From Heliopora coerulea (Eukaryota > Cnidaria > Anthozoa > Scleralcyonacea > Helioporidae), in contig JASJOG010000057.1 in assembly GCA_030142905.1 (NCBI GenBank), positions 310,501 through 374,500 of the forward strand: a DNA stretch of 64,000 bases. The letters run 5' to 3'. Position 1 is the stretch's first letter; each line of letters opens with the position of its first letter. The position numbers and the translations under genes are program-made. Below, in pieces: positions 36,501 through 48,364 of the stretch. The notes beneath the pieces are model-generated. The model was given only the letters and a program-made list of their open reading frames with translations. It had not been told where the DNA came from and ran no database searches.

Positions 36501-39500
36501 GCAGGCTGTGCAGGTGGAAAGGAAAACATGAGGAAAGGATATCGCTGGTTTTCTTTATGACTTTTACTAATGAATTAAATTCTTATGTTTTTACCTTGCA
36601 GGAAGAACAGCGTGTGGGGGTGTCCTTTGTCCCAGAGCCCGTTGTCGAGGGAATTGACATAGAGAACACGACATCGGATGTTCGTGGTAGAATTCCTGAC
36701 GATGCGGAAGCCACTGCTGTGATGGTCGGTACGTTGGACGAACTTGAGAAGCCGGCTATGGCGTTCGTTAGACTGGCCAAAGGTTGTCACCTTGGTAACT
36801 TGACTGAGCTTCCACTTCCTGTGAGGTTTATCTTTGTACTGTTGGGACCACCTCGGGAAGACGATCAGTATCGTGAAATTGGACGATCTATTGCCACATT
36901 GATGTCCGACGAGGTAGGTGGATAACTCTGCCGCCAGGGGCTTGGACATCGACGGAGGCCGTGAGAAGGAACGGTTATAACTAATGCTTGATCGAATTGA
37001 CTTGACAGAAATTTTTCATGATAATCTGACACTGCCGAAGTCAACTGAAAAATATTGACTCGAGAGGGATTTGAACTCGCATCTTTGAGGTACCGGTCCA
37101 CCGCTCTACCCGTCGAGCTATCGAGTGCACAGGGACTGGCGGGGAGTTTTTATCCAATTTAAGTACACGAGATATTCTCGCGACAATTTAACGCTTATCC
37201 ATGAAAGGATGTGCAGCGTTTCAGTTCTATTTCAGAATCATCCTCAGAGATATACATGAACAGAAAGTTTTTTATGATAATCCTTAATGTATATCTCTGA
37301 GGATGATTCTGAAATAGAATTGACTTAAGTCTTGCGCATATTCAGTGGGTTATTGATCTTGTTAATAAGTCTGTTGCAGGAAAGTTTACATCATCTTAAC
37401 AACATGTGTAGCAGGCTTAGTTGGTTCAGCTTAAATTATATAATCCAACTGTAGTTCTACTTCGATATGATGCGGTCATTTTCTGTTGAAATAGGTATTC
37501 CAAAACCTCGCTTACCGAGCAGAGCAGAAAGAGGATATTCTGTCGGCTATCAATCAGTTCCTGTCGGACAGTATTGTGCTTGCCCCAGGAGATTGGGACG
37601 AACGCGTTCTTTTACCTATCTTGGAAGGACACTCGAGGGATGTCATGCGCAGAAGACGGAAAGGTATGGCAAGGTTCTGCACGTCGTCGGGTTTTAAAAC
37701 TGGTGGTCTATAGGTCGTGAACAACAAGAGATTGCAACAAAGGGTTTCTTTTTTTGAACTAAGGTTTTCCGTGAGTTTGACAGTCCGTTCGTTTGTATGT
37801 ATGTTCGTTCCTTCATGTGGCTGCATTTCATCACCGTTCGTCTGGGATCGTTTGTCTCTTTCTCTGTCTTCCTTTCTATCTGTTTGTCACATTCCTTGGC
37901 TTAAAATAACCTGAAACCACAACCAGCCGACAACGTCAAGAAATATGAAACAAAAGAGATTTCAAAAAATAACATCATGTGAACTCAAAATTCGAGTTAG
38001 AGCAAGACAAAAGTGCGATTTTAAGTATGTTATTTTTCGGAATCTGTTTTATTTTATATTTCTTAGAATAACTCGCATGTCTGTTTTCTGTGTCGGTCCA
38101 TTCATTAATCTGTCTGTGTGTCTGTTTCTGTCTGTTTGTCTTTCAGTTCGTCTGTCAATTCCTTTGCCTAGAAAAAGTAGAAAAGCTGACGAAACTGAGA
38201 GGAGAATAATTCTAATGTTTCGATGTTTAACTCTCTGATTCAGGGCATTCGCTCAAAACGTTGGGGTTTTTTTTTGGTTTTGTTTTTTGGTTTTGTTTTT
38301 TGGTTTCAGTCTCGGAGGTTTCCCGACCTTTTTAACTTTATACACGTCGAATACATTGCCTGCGCAATATTTTATTTTAATCATCGTTTGTAAGCCTGCA
38401 TTTATGTCTGTTCTGTCTGTCGGTATACATTTCGGTCAATCTGCATACCTGTCTGTGTGTTATTGGCGTTCCCTAGCTCTTTTATCCTTGGTTATATAAA
38501 CTCTATTTCTTTATTTAGCTGCGGTCCAGAGACCACCGGACGACGAAGATGATCCCTTAAAGAGGTCAGGTCGACTTTTCGGTGGCTTGATCAAGGACGT
38601 TCGCCGTAAATATCCCCATTACCTGAGTGACTTTGTCGACGCATTCAAAAGTTTCCAGTGTCTCGTGGCCTTTATATTTGTGTACTTCGCTGCAATCGCG
38701 TCGTGCATCACCTACGGAGGTCTGCTGAGTAAGAAAACTGGTGGATGGCTTGGTCTATCGGAATCCATTCTCGCCACAGCACTTGGGGGCATACTGTTTG
38801 GGTTATTTAGCGGTCAACCTCTGATGATTGTTGGTGTTACTGGTCCGGTACTGGTCTTCGAACAAACTGTATATTCTGTAAGTGAGTGACAAGTGCTTAA
38901 GCATTTCATTTATTTCATGAGCTAAGTTCAGTGGTGGAATACGAGGTGGTAGCTGGGGCACGTTAGCAGAGGCGTGCTTTCTGCCAAGAGAGACACGGAA
39001 AGTCTAACCTGCAAGGGCACCCCAACTACAACTTTCATTTTTTTGTTTAGTAGTTTGGGCAGAAAAAATGGAACTTTTGGTTAAATAATTATCCTGAAAT
39101 GTAGTCGGAATGTTACCGTGTAACTTCTAGTCTATTCTTTTTTTACTTGGATCACAAGTTAAGAATGACATTTTTCGGAATCTGTTTTATTTTCAATTAG
39201 TATTAACTTGCCGTTCATTTATTTTTCTACAGTTTTCTGAGCAGAATGCCATTGACTTTCTGGTATGGCGAGTATGGATAGGCCTGTGGATTGTTGTTAT
39301 TTGTACGTTGGTGGTCGCTTTCGACGGCTGTTTCCTCGTCAAATATTTTACCCGATTCACGGAGGAGATTTTTGCTTGTCTTATTTCGTTCATCTTTGTC
39401 TATGAAGCATTCGACTTCTTACGTAAGGTAAGGACATTTGAAATGGGTGAAACGAATTTAAACCACGGCTCCAATCTTTTTTTTCCCCTCAGTTTGCATT

Positions 39501-42500
39501 TTCGCCGTTTGTAAGAGAAAAATGGTAAAATTTTGTGAAAATTTCCAGGTGTTCAAATTTTCTATGTGTTCATTCTGATATGAAGAACAGGAGATATTTT
39601 AATTGAGCCTTGAATTACGTTTACTTTGCTTTTAGACTTTCAAACGCAACCCTTTGAAGCGCGTCGTTTGGGAAGACCGGTCGGTGAATGTATCGGTGCA
39701 GAAGAATGCATCTAACACAAACAAGAAAGATCTGGACCCTCACGGTGAACCTAATACAGCACTTTTCACAACTATCCTACTGGTTGGGACAGTTATGCTC
39801 ACTGTTAGCCTACGAAAGTTTCGACATAGTCATTTCATTGGTAGAAAGGTATAGTGTAATTGTTTTTCTTTGACTTCTAACTAGGAGCCAGTCAACTAGT
39901 TTGCGCACACACTAATCGACCTACCTACCTACCTACTTACCTACCTGCTGACCTGTCTACTATCCTACTGAACTCTCTACTAACCAGCCAGCCAGCCAGC
40001 CAGTACATAACCAGCCAGCCAACCAACCAACTAACCAACCCACCAGCTAATTAACTATAACTAACCAACCAATCAACCCACCGACCTACCCATGAAACCA
40101 CCCATCCAACAGCTCACCCACCAAACCACCCATCAACCAACCCACTGCCCACCCATCAACCTTGCTTACAGCGTTCATCTTGGATATATTAAATGTATCT
40201 TATTCTGTCGTTATTGTCGTGAATTTATCTTTTTTCCTCAGGGCCGTCGAACAGTGAGTGACTTTGGTATGGCCATCTCTATTATTGCTATGTCCCTATT
40301 GGACTACGTAGTCAAAGACGTTTACACGCGAAAAATTCCGGAAATTACCGAAATGAAGCCGACTTTACACGAGAAGCGTGGGTGGATAATGGATCCCATG
40401 GGTATACACGTGGGCTGGATGTTCGCTGCAGTTATTCCAGCGGTTTTTGTGAGCATTTTGTTGTTTATGGAAACAGAACTGACGGGAATTGTGATGAACA
40501 AGAAAGAAAATAATCTAAAGAAGGGAGCTGGTTATAACCTGGACTTGTTAATGGTCGGTCTCGTTTGTGGTATCTGCTCCATTATGGGTCTACCGTGGAT
40601 ATGTGTCGGCCCAGTGAGATCTGTTTCTCACAAGAATGCTCTCACGGTAATGAGTACTTCGCATGCGCCAGGAGAACGACCGCACCTGGTGAAAGTGATC
40701 GAACAGCGGGCGACCAACATCGTGATTCATATTTTCATTGGTGAGGTTTAATTTATGTCCAGTTTAGGTGGCACGTTTTTTGATGTAAAGAACGTGAGTG
40801 ACATGTTGATTTTTTCGTTTTATGACGTTAAAGGGACCTGGCCTTACTTTAAAAATGTGCAAAGGGCTCTCAACGACCTCCACATTAATTGGAAGGCTGC
40901 CTTCAGGGAACGATTCGGAAAAAAGTGAAGCCAAAATGGTGGATATACTTGTCCAATCCTTTATGGTCGTTAGTTTCAGTCTCCTACGCGGTCTATTCCA
41001 CGTCATTTTGACGTTGACAAAAAAAGACCAAAATTTCTGACAGCCAAAAAGACCGCACGTTTGGCTTCACTTTTGATTGGTAATCACCACTGCGGTTATA
41101 ATAGCGTTCAGGGGTGCCTCCTGTGTCTGGAGGGTCATTTTGAATTCACCACCATCTTGGTCGAATCTCGTGTAATGGCTCTGTGTACAAAGTCAGTAAA
41201 TACCAAGGTCAAACATGCATAATATAAGCCATGTTGTTGTTCCGTAGGTTTGTCTGTTTTTCTGGCTCCAGTTTTGAAGATAATTCCCATCGCGGTTCTG
41301 TTTGGAGTGTTCGTGTATCTCGGCACGACTTCCTTGTCTGGAAATCAACTAGTAATACGAGTCGTGATGTTTTTTATGCCCTCGAAACATTATCCAGACT
41401 ACAGATTCGTCCGAAAGGTTAGCAAAATCGGTCACTCTACGCACAACTTTAAGTACTGTATTCTAGTCTGCTATTGATTCATATGTGTAATAATCTAACG
41501 TGTTTTTAAAGTTTATTCTTGTAAACATATCCTTGGTAGCTTGTCATCCGAGAAAGGTTTTTCACAATAACATATAATATATATTGTGTAAATATATGCT
41601 TGTAATATCGACATGTGCAATATATATACGTGTAATATTTACATATATGAATATGTAAATATTTTACAGTTTAAAAGATAAAAGAAGTTGAAGATAGTTA
41701 GAATTTTACTAAGAACAGTTACGTCCTATTACGTTATCTATACTTTACTGTTATATATATAACACACAGCTACTATAAATCCATACAGCCATGTTATGGC
41801 AGCTCTTCGTCGCGTTTTTTTAGTCCATGACAATATCAGGGTACCATTATTACTTCTAAAATTATACGTTTTTCTCTGTGACAAAGTAGACACTCTTGAG
41901 ATGTTTCCGCTTTTCATCTTGCAACAGCACTTAAGCCACAGCTGTGAATTGCTACAAAAATGACATGGTCGTTTCGGCATACAGATTACGATTAATATTC
42001 TTGTTCAAATACCGAGATACTCGCATGTCATCCCCATCTATTTTTCATCACCCTAGGTCAGTGGATACAAGATTTACCTGTTCACCGTGATACAGCTGTT
42101 TCCGCTCGCTATCCTGATTGGTGTGAAGATGACTGCGGCAGCACCTTTATTTCCTCTGCTAATCATCTGTCTTGTTCCGCTCAGAAAACAGCTCCACAGG
42201 ATTTTTGACGAGAAAGCACTGGAAGAGGTTAGTGTGCAGGGTTAGGATTTGGATTTTGAGTGAGAATTAATATCGATAACATTGTTTTGACAAACGTTTA
42301 GGTTTAGGGTTAGGTTGGGGTTAGAGTTTGGATTAGAATTATTGTCGACAAAATTGTTTTAAATGTCGTAATTCATAGTCACTCGTACGCAGCCGAATTA
42401 AGCTCTTCTTAGCAACCGAGTGATGGCGTTATTTGCACCCGCTAAATTGCAGTCGTCCCAAAAATAGAATGATGTGTAGAAATGGTAAAAGACGTACAAA

Positions 42501-42911
42501 AAGTCATAATGTTGAAAAATGCTGAAATTGAAATCAGAAAATTTACGTGTTTGGAGCAAAGGCCCTTTCGTCTGAGAGTGAGACGTCAATGTATTGAAAC
42601 GTTTCTGTTCTGCTGGTGATTTCGTGAGGTTCAGCAGACGAGAATTTGTGAATTTTAAAACCTTGTGCAAACCCCAACTGATAGGAATTGAAACCGGCGA
42701 ATCTATGTTTCCAGAGAGAGGAAAGCTAGAATCTCTTATTTGTGATTAAAGTGCTTAATGCTGGGAAACTATAGACGGAATGTGCAAACTGAGGATACTT
42801 GTATACTGTTTAATTATATGTCTTGTCTTATCGCCATAGTTGGATAACGAGGAATCCTGGGTCTATGAGGAAGATATGGACGAGTACAACATGATCCACG
42901 TCCCTGTATAG
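27532..42911 (+). CDS. SLC4A2: SLC4-family anion exchanger (AE1/2/3 type)
   Basis: Chloride/bicarbonate exchanger of the plasma membrane. Exons: 27532-27600, 27684-27846, 32437-33081, 34407-34576, 35404-35578, 35699-36159 (end uncertain), 36602-36913, 37495-37663, 38519-38877, 39233-39427, 39636-39848, 40242-40740, 41248-41417, 42057-42227 and 42840-42911, in frame for 1,280 residues (human AE2 1,241). The cytoplasmic part has a His-rich run ([12 protein letters not shown]), [13 protein letters not shown] and [20 protein letters not shown]. The membrane domain starts near [20 protein letters not shown] and includes [23 protein letters not shown] (Glu at the transport-site position of AE1), [13 protein letters not shown] and TSLSGNQLV. 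The C-terminus [10 protein letters not shown] matches DEYNEMPMPV-type AE tails, separating it from Na-bicarbonate cotransporters. NVS and NAS sequons lie in the large extracellular loop. One donor (36159) is weak, GTAGTT. It is a pre-duplication homologue, so the SLC4A2 label is by similarity. Confidence 0.94.
30640..30945 (-). mobile_element. hAT-related fragment
   Basis: On the - strand it begins with CATAGGCATAGGAAGGGGG, the same terminal sequence as the element at 25756, and contains GGGATGCATGCCCCCC and GGATCCCCCCTTGAAG blocks. No second end or matching 8-bp duplication was found, so it looks truncated or aged. Confidence 0.5.
31082..31182. repeat. Short inverted-repeat element (TTAACTCTTTC ends)
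   Basis: TTAACTCTTTCCTGGCAG at the left and CTGCCTTGAAAGAGTTAA at the right form inverted ends around about 65 bp. Short fold-back element in SLC4 intron 2. Confidence 0.65.
33958..34153. mobile_element. Fold-back element with ~95-bp arms
   Basis: The two halves are inverted copies. Both arms contain AAGGTAAAAAGTT, then GACTGATCTCAAAGAATTCC, then a GCAAAGG...CGTCAGAGA block, meeting at a GTGTTC/GAACAC centre. Arm identity is high but not perfect. It lies in the SLC4 intron 33082-34406. A partial relative (GAGCAAAGGCCCTTTCGTCTGAGA) is at 42550-42575. Confidence 0.8.
34740..35330. repeat. Polypyrimidine CCTT/CCCTCCTT repeat in SLC4 intron
   Basis: Nearly pure C/T on the + strand. The core at 34840-35185 consists of CCCTCCTT and CCTTCCAT units passing into TTCC repeats. 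It fills most of the intron between 34576 and 35404. Long Pro/Ser/Leu/Phe frames here are repeat artefacts. Strand asymmetry makes triplex (H-DNA) formation plausible. Confidence 0.92.
36345..36462. repeat. Dispersed repeat, copy 2 of 3
   Basis: Matches 5230-5345 and 54017-54130: TTCATCCTGG, ATGTAATGTAGTCTCAAAAG, GAAGACTGCTGTGAGTTAAT and CGGATACATTAGAAC. Situated in an SLC4 intron. Confidence 0.7.
37057..37127 (-). repeat. tRNA-like sequence (tRNA pseudogene or SINE head)
   Basis: On the - strand this 71-nt stretch has tRNA order: an ACTCGA acceptor half paired with a terminal TCGAGT, a D arm TAGCTCGACGGGTAGAGC, an anticodon-arm region and a T loop GTTCAAATCC (B-box-like). The anticodon stem does not pair well and the T stem has mismatches, so a functional tRNA is unlikely. 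Located in the SLC4 intron 36914-37494. Confidence 0.55.
37225..37320. repeat. Hairpin with ~32-bp arms
   Basis: TTCTATTTCAGAATCATCCT (continuing CAGAGATATACAT) and its exact reverse complement, ending GAATGATTC-like GATTCTGAAATAGAA, flank a ~32-nt loop. It is 100 bp from the tRNA-like sequence at 37057-37127, and both could belong to one composite repeat. Confidence 0.78.
39915..40150. repeat. CTAC / CCAAC tetranucleotide-type repeat in SLC4 intron
   Basis: Imperfect CTAC, CAGC, CAAC and CACC units (for example CTACCTACCTACTTACC, then CCAACCAACCAAC) just upstream of the exon starting at 40242. Low complexity only. Confidence 0.8.
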
Positions 42912-43554
42912 CATTACCTGACACCTCCTGTGGCTTGTACCAGATCCCGTGGAAAACTGGATTTTTCATCTCGCAGGCGAGTCTTGATCCACGTTTTCGC
43001 CTCGTACTATGCATTCCCACCTACCGTCCACCATCGTTGTATTGCATTCGTCATTTGCTTCTTCACAATCCATTGCACCAGTATCTGTCGATAAAAAAAA
43101 CCCAAAAAAAAAGACTGCATCAAATATTGCTACCGTACAACTGGTCGTTTCAGATCTTGCTTGATTTGATTAATTGGCCATGATATTTTTCAAAACCAAG
43201 AAGTGATCCATGAGATAGAAGAAAGGAAACTGGAAGCGCGAATTATGATTAAACGCTATTTATAAGTAACGATGCACATTTGTTACACCTTGATTTATTT
43301 TAGAATAACGCCTTACTGCAATATCAGGGGTGCATTTTGTCGATTACAATGTATCTCAAAACATTAAAAAAAATTATTAATTCATAAAGAGAGCACAGAA
43401 AGTCTGATTGCTGCAACAAAACCTGGAACGAAAAACTTTCGACCCAAAGGCTAAAATGGGGGAATAATATGTGCCATGCTATTTAAAAAATTAATGTCAC
43501 TACTTTCATTACTCGGGCACGACAACAGTGATCGAAGTAAAATCAACAGCTACA

Positions 43555-43918
43555 AAGACAGCAGCAACAACAACAAAAACAGCAACAACAACAAAAGCAA
43601 CAACAACAACAACAAAAACAGCAACAACAAAAAAAACAATGACAAAAACAAACAAAAACAGCAACAACAAAAACAACAAAAACAACAACAACAAAAACAA
43701 CAACAAAAACAACAACAACAAAAACAACAAAAACAAAAACAAAAACAACAACAAAAACAACAACAACAAAAACAACAACAACAAAAACAAAAACAACAAC
43801 AACAAAAACAACAAAAACAACAACAACAAAAACAACAACAAAAACAACAAAAACAACAACAGCAAAAACAATAACAAAAACAACAACAGCAAAAACAACA
43901 ACAAAAATAACAATAACA
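43555..43918. repeat. (CAA)n / (CAAAAA)n microsatellite
   Basis: About 360 bp of CAA triplets and AAACAA hexamers, all A/C on the + strand, about 650 bp after the SLC4 stop codon. Gln/Lys/Asn-rich frames on + and Phe/Leu/Val-rich frames on - are artefacts. Confidence 0.93.
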
Positions 43919-46093
43919 GCTGTTATAAGGATGATGACATCAACAGCAACGACGACAATAACAATGGTAATATCAGAAACGCTGGCATTGAATACAAGAA
44001 CATGCCACATTCAGAGATTAAAAATTAGGCTCAAACTTCCTGAAGTGGATTCGTGACTATTGCAGCTGCGAAGACACAACGTGCTTACCATTTTCATTTG
44101 TTCTTGCTACATGGATCATTAGTAATCATAAAAATATTTTCTATGTAAAGAGACTGTGGTTAGTTTCGAAAATCGGTACGTTTAAGAAGAAATAGTTAAC
44201 AGAGCATAATGGTGTCGGGACAGTAGATATAATTCAAAGTTGTTCAATCTTCTTAATAATTTGCCAAATCCCTACTCGGTAAGATTAAAGGGACTCGACA
44301 AGCGTCATTTTCAATAGCTGGTTTGTATTCAATTCCTTGAGGTTCAAAAGAAAATGCGGTGCGACGACAGTGTCGGAGGAAATACACAATAGGAGTTCAT
44401 GAAATTAGTTGGTTAGAACAACCTCATGGCCGCAATATGTTGATACCGAAACTCGCTTTTTTATTTAAGCATATTTTAGACTTAACATTTTCTCCAAGTA
44501 GTAAGCTTTTCGAGAAAGGTTATGTAATGATGTGTTTGCATTGTCTCAGTAATTTGCTCCTGTAGTTCGACGGAAGCATTAACGGTTATGGCTGACCTAG
44601 GTGCTAAAATTCTAAAGACGTTGTTGAAAGAGGGACATATGCTTGTCATACGTAGAAATACAACAAAAAACCTCGAGAACACTGTTAATTCTTCCCTGTC
44701 GGGATGGGTCTTTTGCTAGTTTGTTTTGGCTAATTTCATAAAATTTTACTTGCCAGAGAAGACTGTCTAAGGGTCCATCAACATGATACCATTGTCGAAT
44801 TCGACTCCTCAACCTGGCGTTATGTAATCGACTCTTAACAGCATGCACAAGTCCTGAAGACTCCATTTACTAAATCACATACATCAGAACGAACGATCGT
44901 GTGTTACAACCGTGCCATGTTGATCAGGCCCAACCAAAAAGGGTTTGACTGGCCTCGGTTAACTCTTATCAGCCTAGATAAGTCTTCTAGTATTTTAATC
45001 AGGCAAATGCTCGATGATTTCGCTAGATAAAAGGTGGCCTTTGGAGAGGAATTAAGGGTTAACCAATTGAAATTGTCGTTTAATTTCTATGTGTAAAACT
45101 TCTTGCATTTGTTACGTTTATTGCCCGGAAAACAAACCCCATGCTTTATGAAAATCCAGAGGACAGACTTACAGCAAGTTAGTTTAGGGAAGGGGTATCG
45201 AGCTTCGTGCTTTTTGTTTTCATTCCTGGTCAGTTCTTGAAGTGTTAGGAACAGTAATTAAAAAAATACCCAGAATCACTTTAGGGTCCAGTTGTTCAAA
45301 TAATGATCACCATTAATCCTCGATTTAAGTCTGATATTTTGTTAATTGCCACATATCTGGCGCGGTACCTCAAAAGAAGTGGGGACATTTTCAATTGTAT
45401 CCTCAAATTTTCATTTACAAAGTTATCATGGAATATCCAGGATTGAGCAAATCGTGGAAAATTATGGTTTGTTATCGTTTGGTTATTAATTACTTGTCAA
45501 TGTGTTGTTGTAGTTCTCATATATTTCGTTTGATTAGTCATGTTCAAGTTTTGCTGGGAGAAAACTTGTTTGAATCCACTATAAGTCAGCTGAAGTAGTT
45601 TCTACTTGCTTTCCCTGTATCTTCAGAAATTGCTCGCGAAATGTTTACATATGCAGGATTAGAGTGATCATAGTTTAAACAACTACGCATATGGTCCGAT
45701 TAATTAATTAAAAGGTTGGGTTTTTACTAAAAAATTTTAACTTTAAGTAAACTTCCTTCTTGATTACTGTGTAGCCCTGCTCAGTTCGACTAATAGTTTG
45801 AGGTAAAACTTGTCCTAGACCAAGCAATAGTTCGAAGGTACTTGTCCTAGCTTCAAAGTGAACAAGTCCGGTGAAAAAAGCAGTCGTTTTGAAATAAGTT
45901 AACATTGAAACACTGCGCCCGGTGTTCAATCTACGCTCGTTTCTCTGACGTTAATACTAAATGTAACTCTTAGTGAAATAAAATGCTAATTCCTAGAAAG
46001 GATGGCTAATTTTAAGCCAGTAAAACTGTCAAGAAGTAGGGAATCGCAAAATGGCACAAACTTGTTGCAAAGGTTCATATCATTTCAAAATAG

Positions 46094-47015
46094 TTAATTT
46101 GTTGGTGTCAGGTGTGAATTGCTATTTAGCTGTTGATCGAAATACTTTTTGTCAAAAATGCCACGACTTGGTTGGCTTCCTTGATGGGATATAGTATTTT
46201 TGCAGTGACGCTCTCCAAAGTCTGGGAAAATTGAGCCGTCTATTTGTCGAACTGTGGCCTGCTTTGTTGTAGATTTTGATTTTGAGCAAAATTTGCTGGG
46301 ATGACCCTCACGCACGTTCGAGATTAACCTGACTAATGTAAATTATGAATCATTGTTCTAATTTTGTACATATTTCGTAAGATTAAGAATGGATGAACAT
46401 TAAAGCAATGTATTTTGATTAAATGAAAAGAAAGGTCGTCAGAAGAAATTTACGTAAGTACTCGTGTTGATTTTTTTTTTTTTTTTGAGAAGGTTGCGGG
46501 TTCGATCCCCGTCTGGGGCTCAGAAATCATTTTCTGAGTACAGAGCTTGAAGATCATTCATCTATCGTAGTACTTGTGTTAATGTTTCTGCTCATGTTTA
46601 TGTGAGTGTTGGTATTGGTGTTCGGTTTTACTTGTGCTTGTGTGCAAGAAAGATTACAAAATTCACTGCAGCTCTGTCAATGTGCTCCTCTATTTAAGAC
46701 TTTTTGTTCAGCTGCGGCTCGGAAACTGTCCTCAGGCGTTCGTATTTGATGTGCACTTTTTAAGATTCTTCGATCGAGCGAAATGGGAGGTTCAACCTTC
46801 CACCCAATCTCGCCAGGCCAAAATGCTTTACCCTTAGGAAATGGAATGCCGCTGTTTTTGGTACTCCAGATATGGCCAACGCTGGTCGATCCTTCTTCGG
46901 TTCGTTGGCTGTCTCCGACATACGTAGGATTTAGACGTTTCACCTTCGCAAACTGAGTCGCCCCATCCGGACCTGACATGATGGAAGTGCCTGCAACGTC
47001 ACTGCTACAAGCCAT
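46094..47015 (-). CDS. Possible small two-exon gene, 140 residues, unknown function
   Basis: Proposed exons on the - strand are 47015-46832 and 46332-46094. Exon 1 starts MACSSDVAGTSIMSGPDG and contains RLNPTYVGDSQRTEEGSTS and IWSTKNSGIPFPK. It ends at an AAGG|GTAAAG donor in phase 1. Exon 2 enters after ATTAG and reads VRLISNVREGHPSKFC, TVRQIDGSIFPDF and HQGSQPSRGIFDKKYFDQQ to a TAA stop. The frame is continuous across the splice. The composition (polar, Gly/Ser/Pro with short motifs) suggests a small soluble protein. No family is recognised and the acceptor pyrimidine tract is weak. It could also be chance. Confidence 0.35.
46488..46521 (+). repeat. tRNA 3'-half-like fragment
   Basis: After a run of about 20 T, the sequence GAAGGTTGCGGGTTCGATCC, then CCGTCTGGGGCTC, contains a B box (GGTTCGATCCC) and a tRNA-like T arm. 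No A box precedes it, so it is a fragment. It is related to 263-320 on the - strand. Confidence 0.4.
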
Positions 47016-48321
47016 TCCTCTTGTTCTAGGAAATATGCTGCAAAGATAAAACTATGTCTGTGACCAGAAGTTTTCCAGTGACTTTTGCAAAGGTCTAAGT
47101 ATGGTGGCAGTAAAAATGACGCTGAGAGTAAGATAATTTTTGTTTCATCCAGTCCTATGTTAACTGCTGAACGTTCTGCAAAATTCCAAAATGGGACGAA
47201 AAGTCTTGCTGAACTCCGGGAAAAGTTGCACCGCAAAGAATTGTGACAAGAAGTGTAGGCGAAAAAACACATCTCCGATCGAAAGTTTTTCCAGATTCTG
47301 AGAATCCTTGTTTTCATTGGAAATATCAGCAGCGAGAAAGTGGCAAGTGTAAAAGTTTTTCAACTTTTCATAGGCGCAAATGTCCCATATCTAGGATAGG
47401 CCCAGTTGAAACGTCGAACGTCTCATGTGCCTATTGTAAAGTTAACGAACAAAATCCTTTATTCAAACTGATTTGCATTTGACTCGGCGCATGAAAAGTT
47501 CTACGTTTGAACGTAGCCCACAAGGTTTTAATTTATTCTTCTTGACATTGAATAATTAATGCTGGGATACATGAAGTGAAACACAAATTTGCACATGATT
47601 GCTTTTTAAAATGTTTACATTTTTAGTCGGGCAGCGAAAAAGTTTAACGAAAAGAAATTCAGGTTTATTGTTTGACGTTCCGAATAAATCTCAGGCAGCC
47701 TTCCATGCTCTTTGGATGATACAGCAGTAACAAGCAGAATTTAAGTCTATTGTACGAGTCGGAGCTTTTCTCTTTTACAGATTCTCTCCTCGTAATTAAA
47801 ATCAGAACGCACTATTGGAAAATTAATACCGTCTATATATATTTATTTAACTTAATATGACTGCTCGAAAAGGCACTGTCGTTGGCAAACCTATTAATTT
47901 TAAATAACTCCACAGCCTTAGTGCTGAGGAAATACGTATTGGTGGTTTATATCTCCTTATAAATTCCTGTCACGCCAGAGTCAAAGAGCCAGTTCATTTC
48001 TAGGATGTAAAATTATACTTGTCAGAGGACATTCATGAGTAATCTCACCTTCAAAACTTCAACGCTGTAGCTGCGAATTTTACTGAATTAAATATAGTTA
48101 AGGTCTGACTATCAGTAAAGTTTAATCAAAACTAGTATTGTCATGGCGACATTAGAAACCTCTACGTATGTAGAAACAGCAGGTGCTCTGATCCAAGGCA
48201 AGTCGTAAATAAATATAGTTTCAAAGAGAAAAGAATTAAGTTCTAAATTAGAAAGTTTCTAACTTTAATACTAATTTGGAATGTTGTTACTTCAAGTGGT
48301 GGAAGAGTGGTTAGAACCTCG

Positions 48322-48322
<1 letters not shown>

Positions 48323-48361
<39 letters not shown>
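48323..48361. repeat. (TA)n dinucleotide repeat
   Basis: About 19 uninterrupted TA units directly abutting the left arm of the inverted repeat at 48362. TA tracts often sit at the insertion points of fold-back elements. Confidence 0.95.

Positions 48362-48364
<3 letters not shown>

Noticed and set aside
43476..44028. Gln/Lys/Asn-rich and Phe/Leu/Val-rich frames
   Set aside because: Products of the CAA microsatellite read in each frame.
44612..44866. 84-codon - strand frame beginning MESSGLVHAVKSRLHNARL
   Set aside because: It looks somewhat protein-like (RIRQWYHVDGPLDSLLWQ), but the second half decays into an unlikely sequence and no partner exon or family was found; too weak to call.
45708..45929. 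73-codon - strand frame beginning MNTGRSVSMLTYF
   Set aside because: No splice partners, no recognisable motif and no start context; probably chance.
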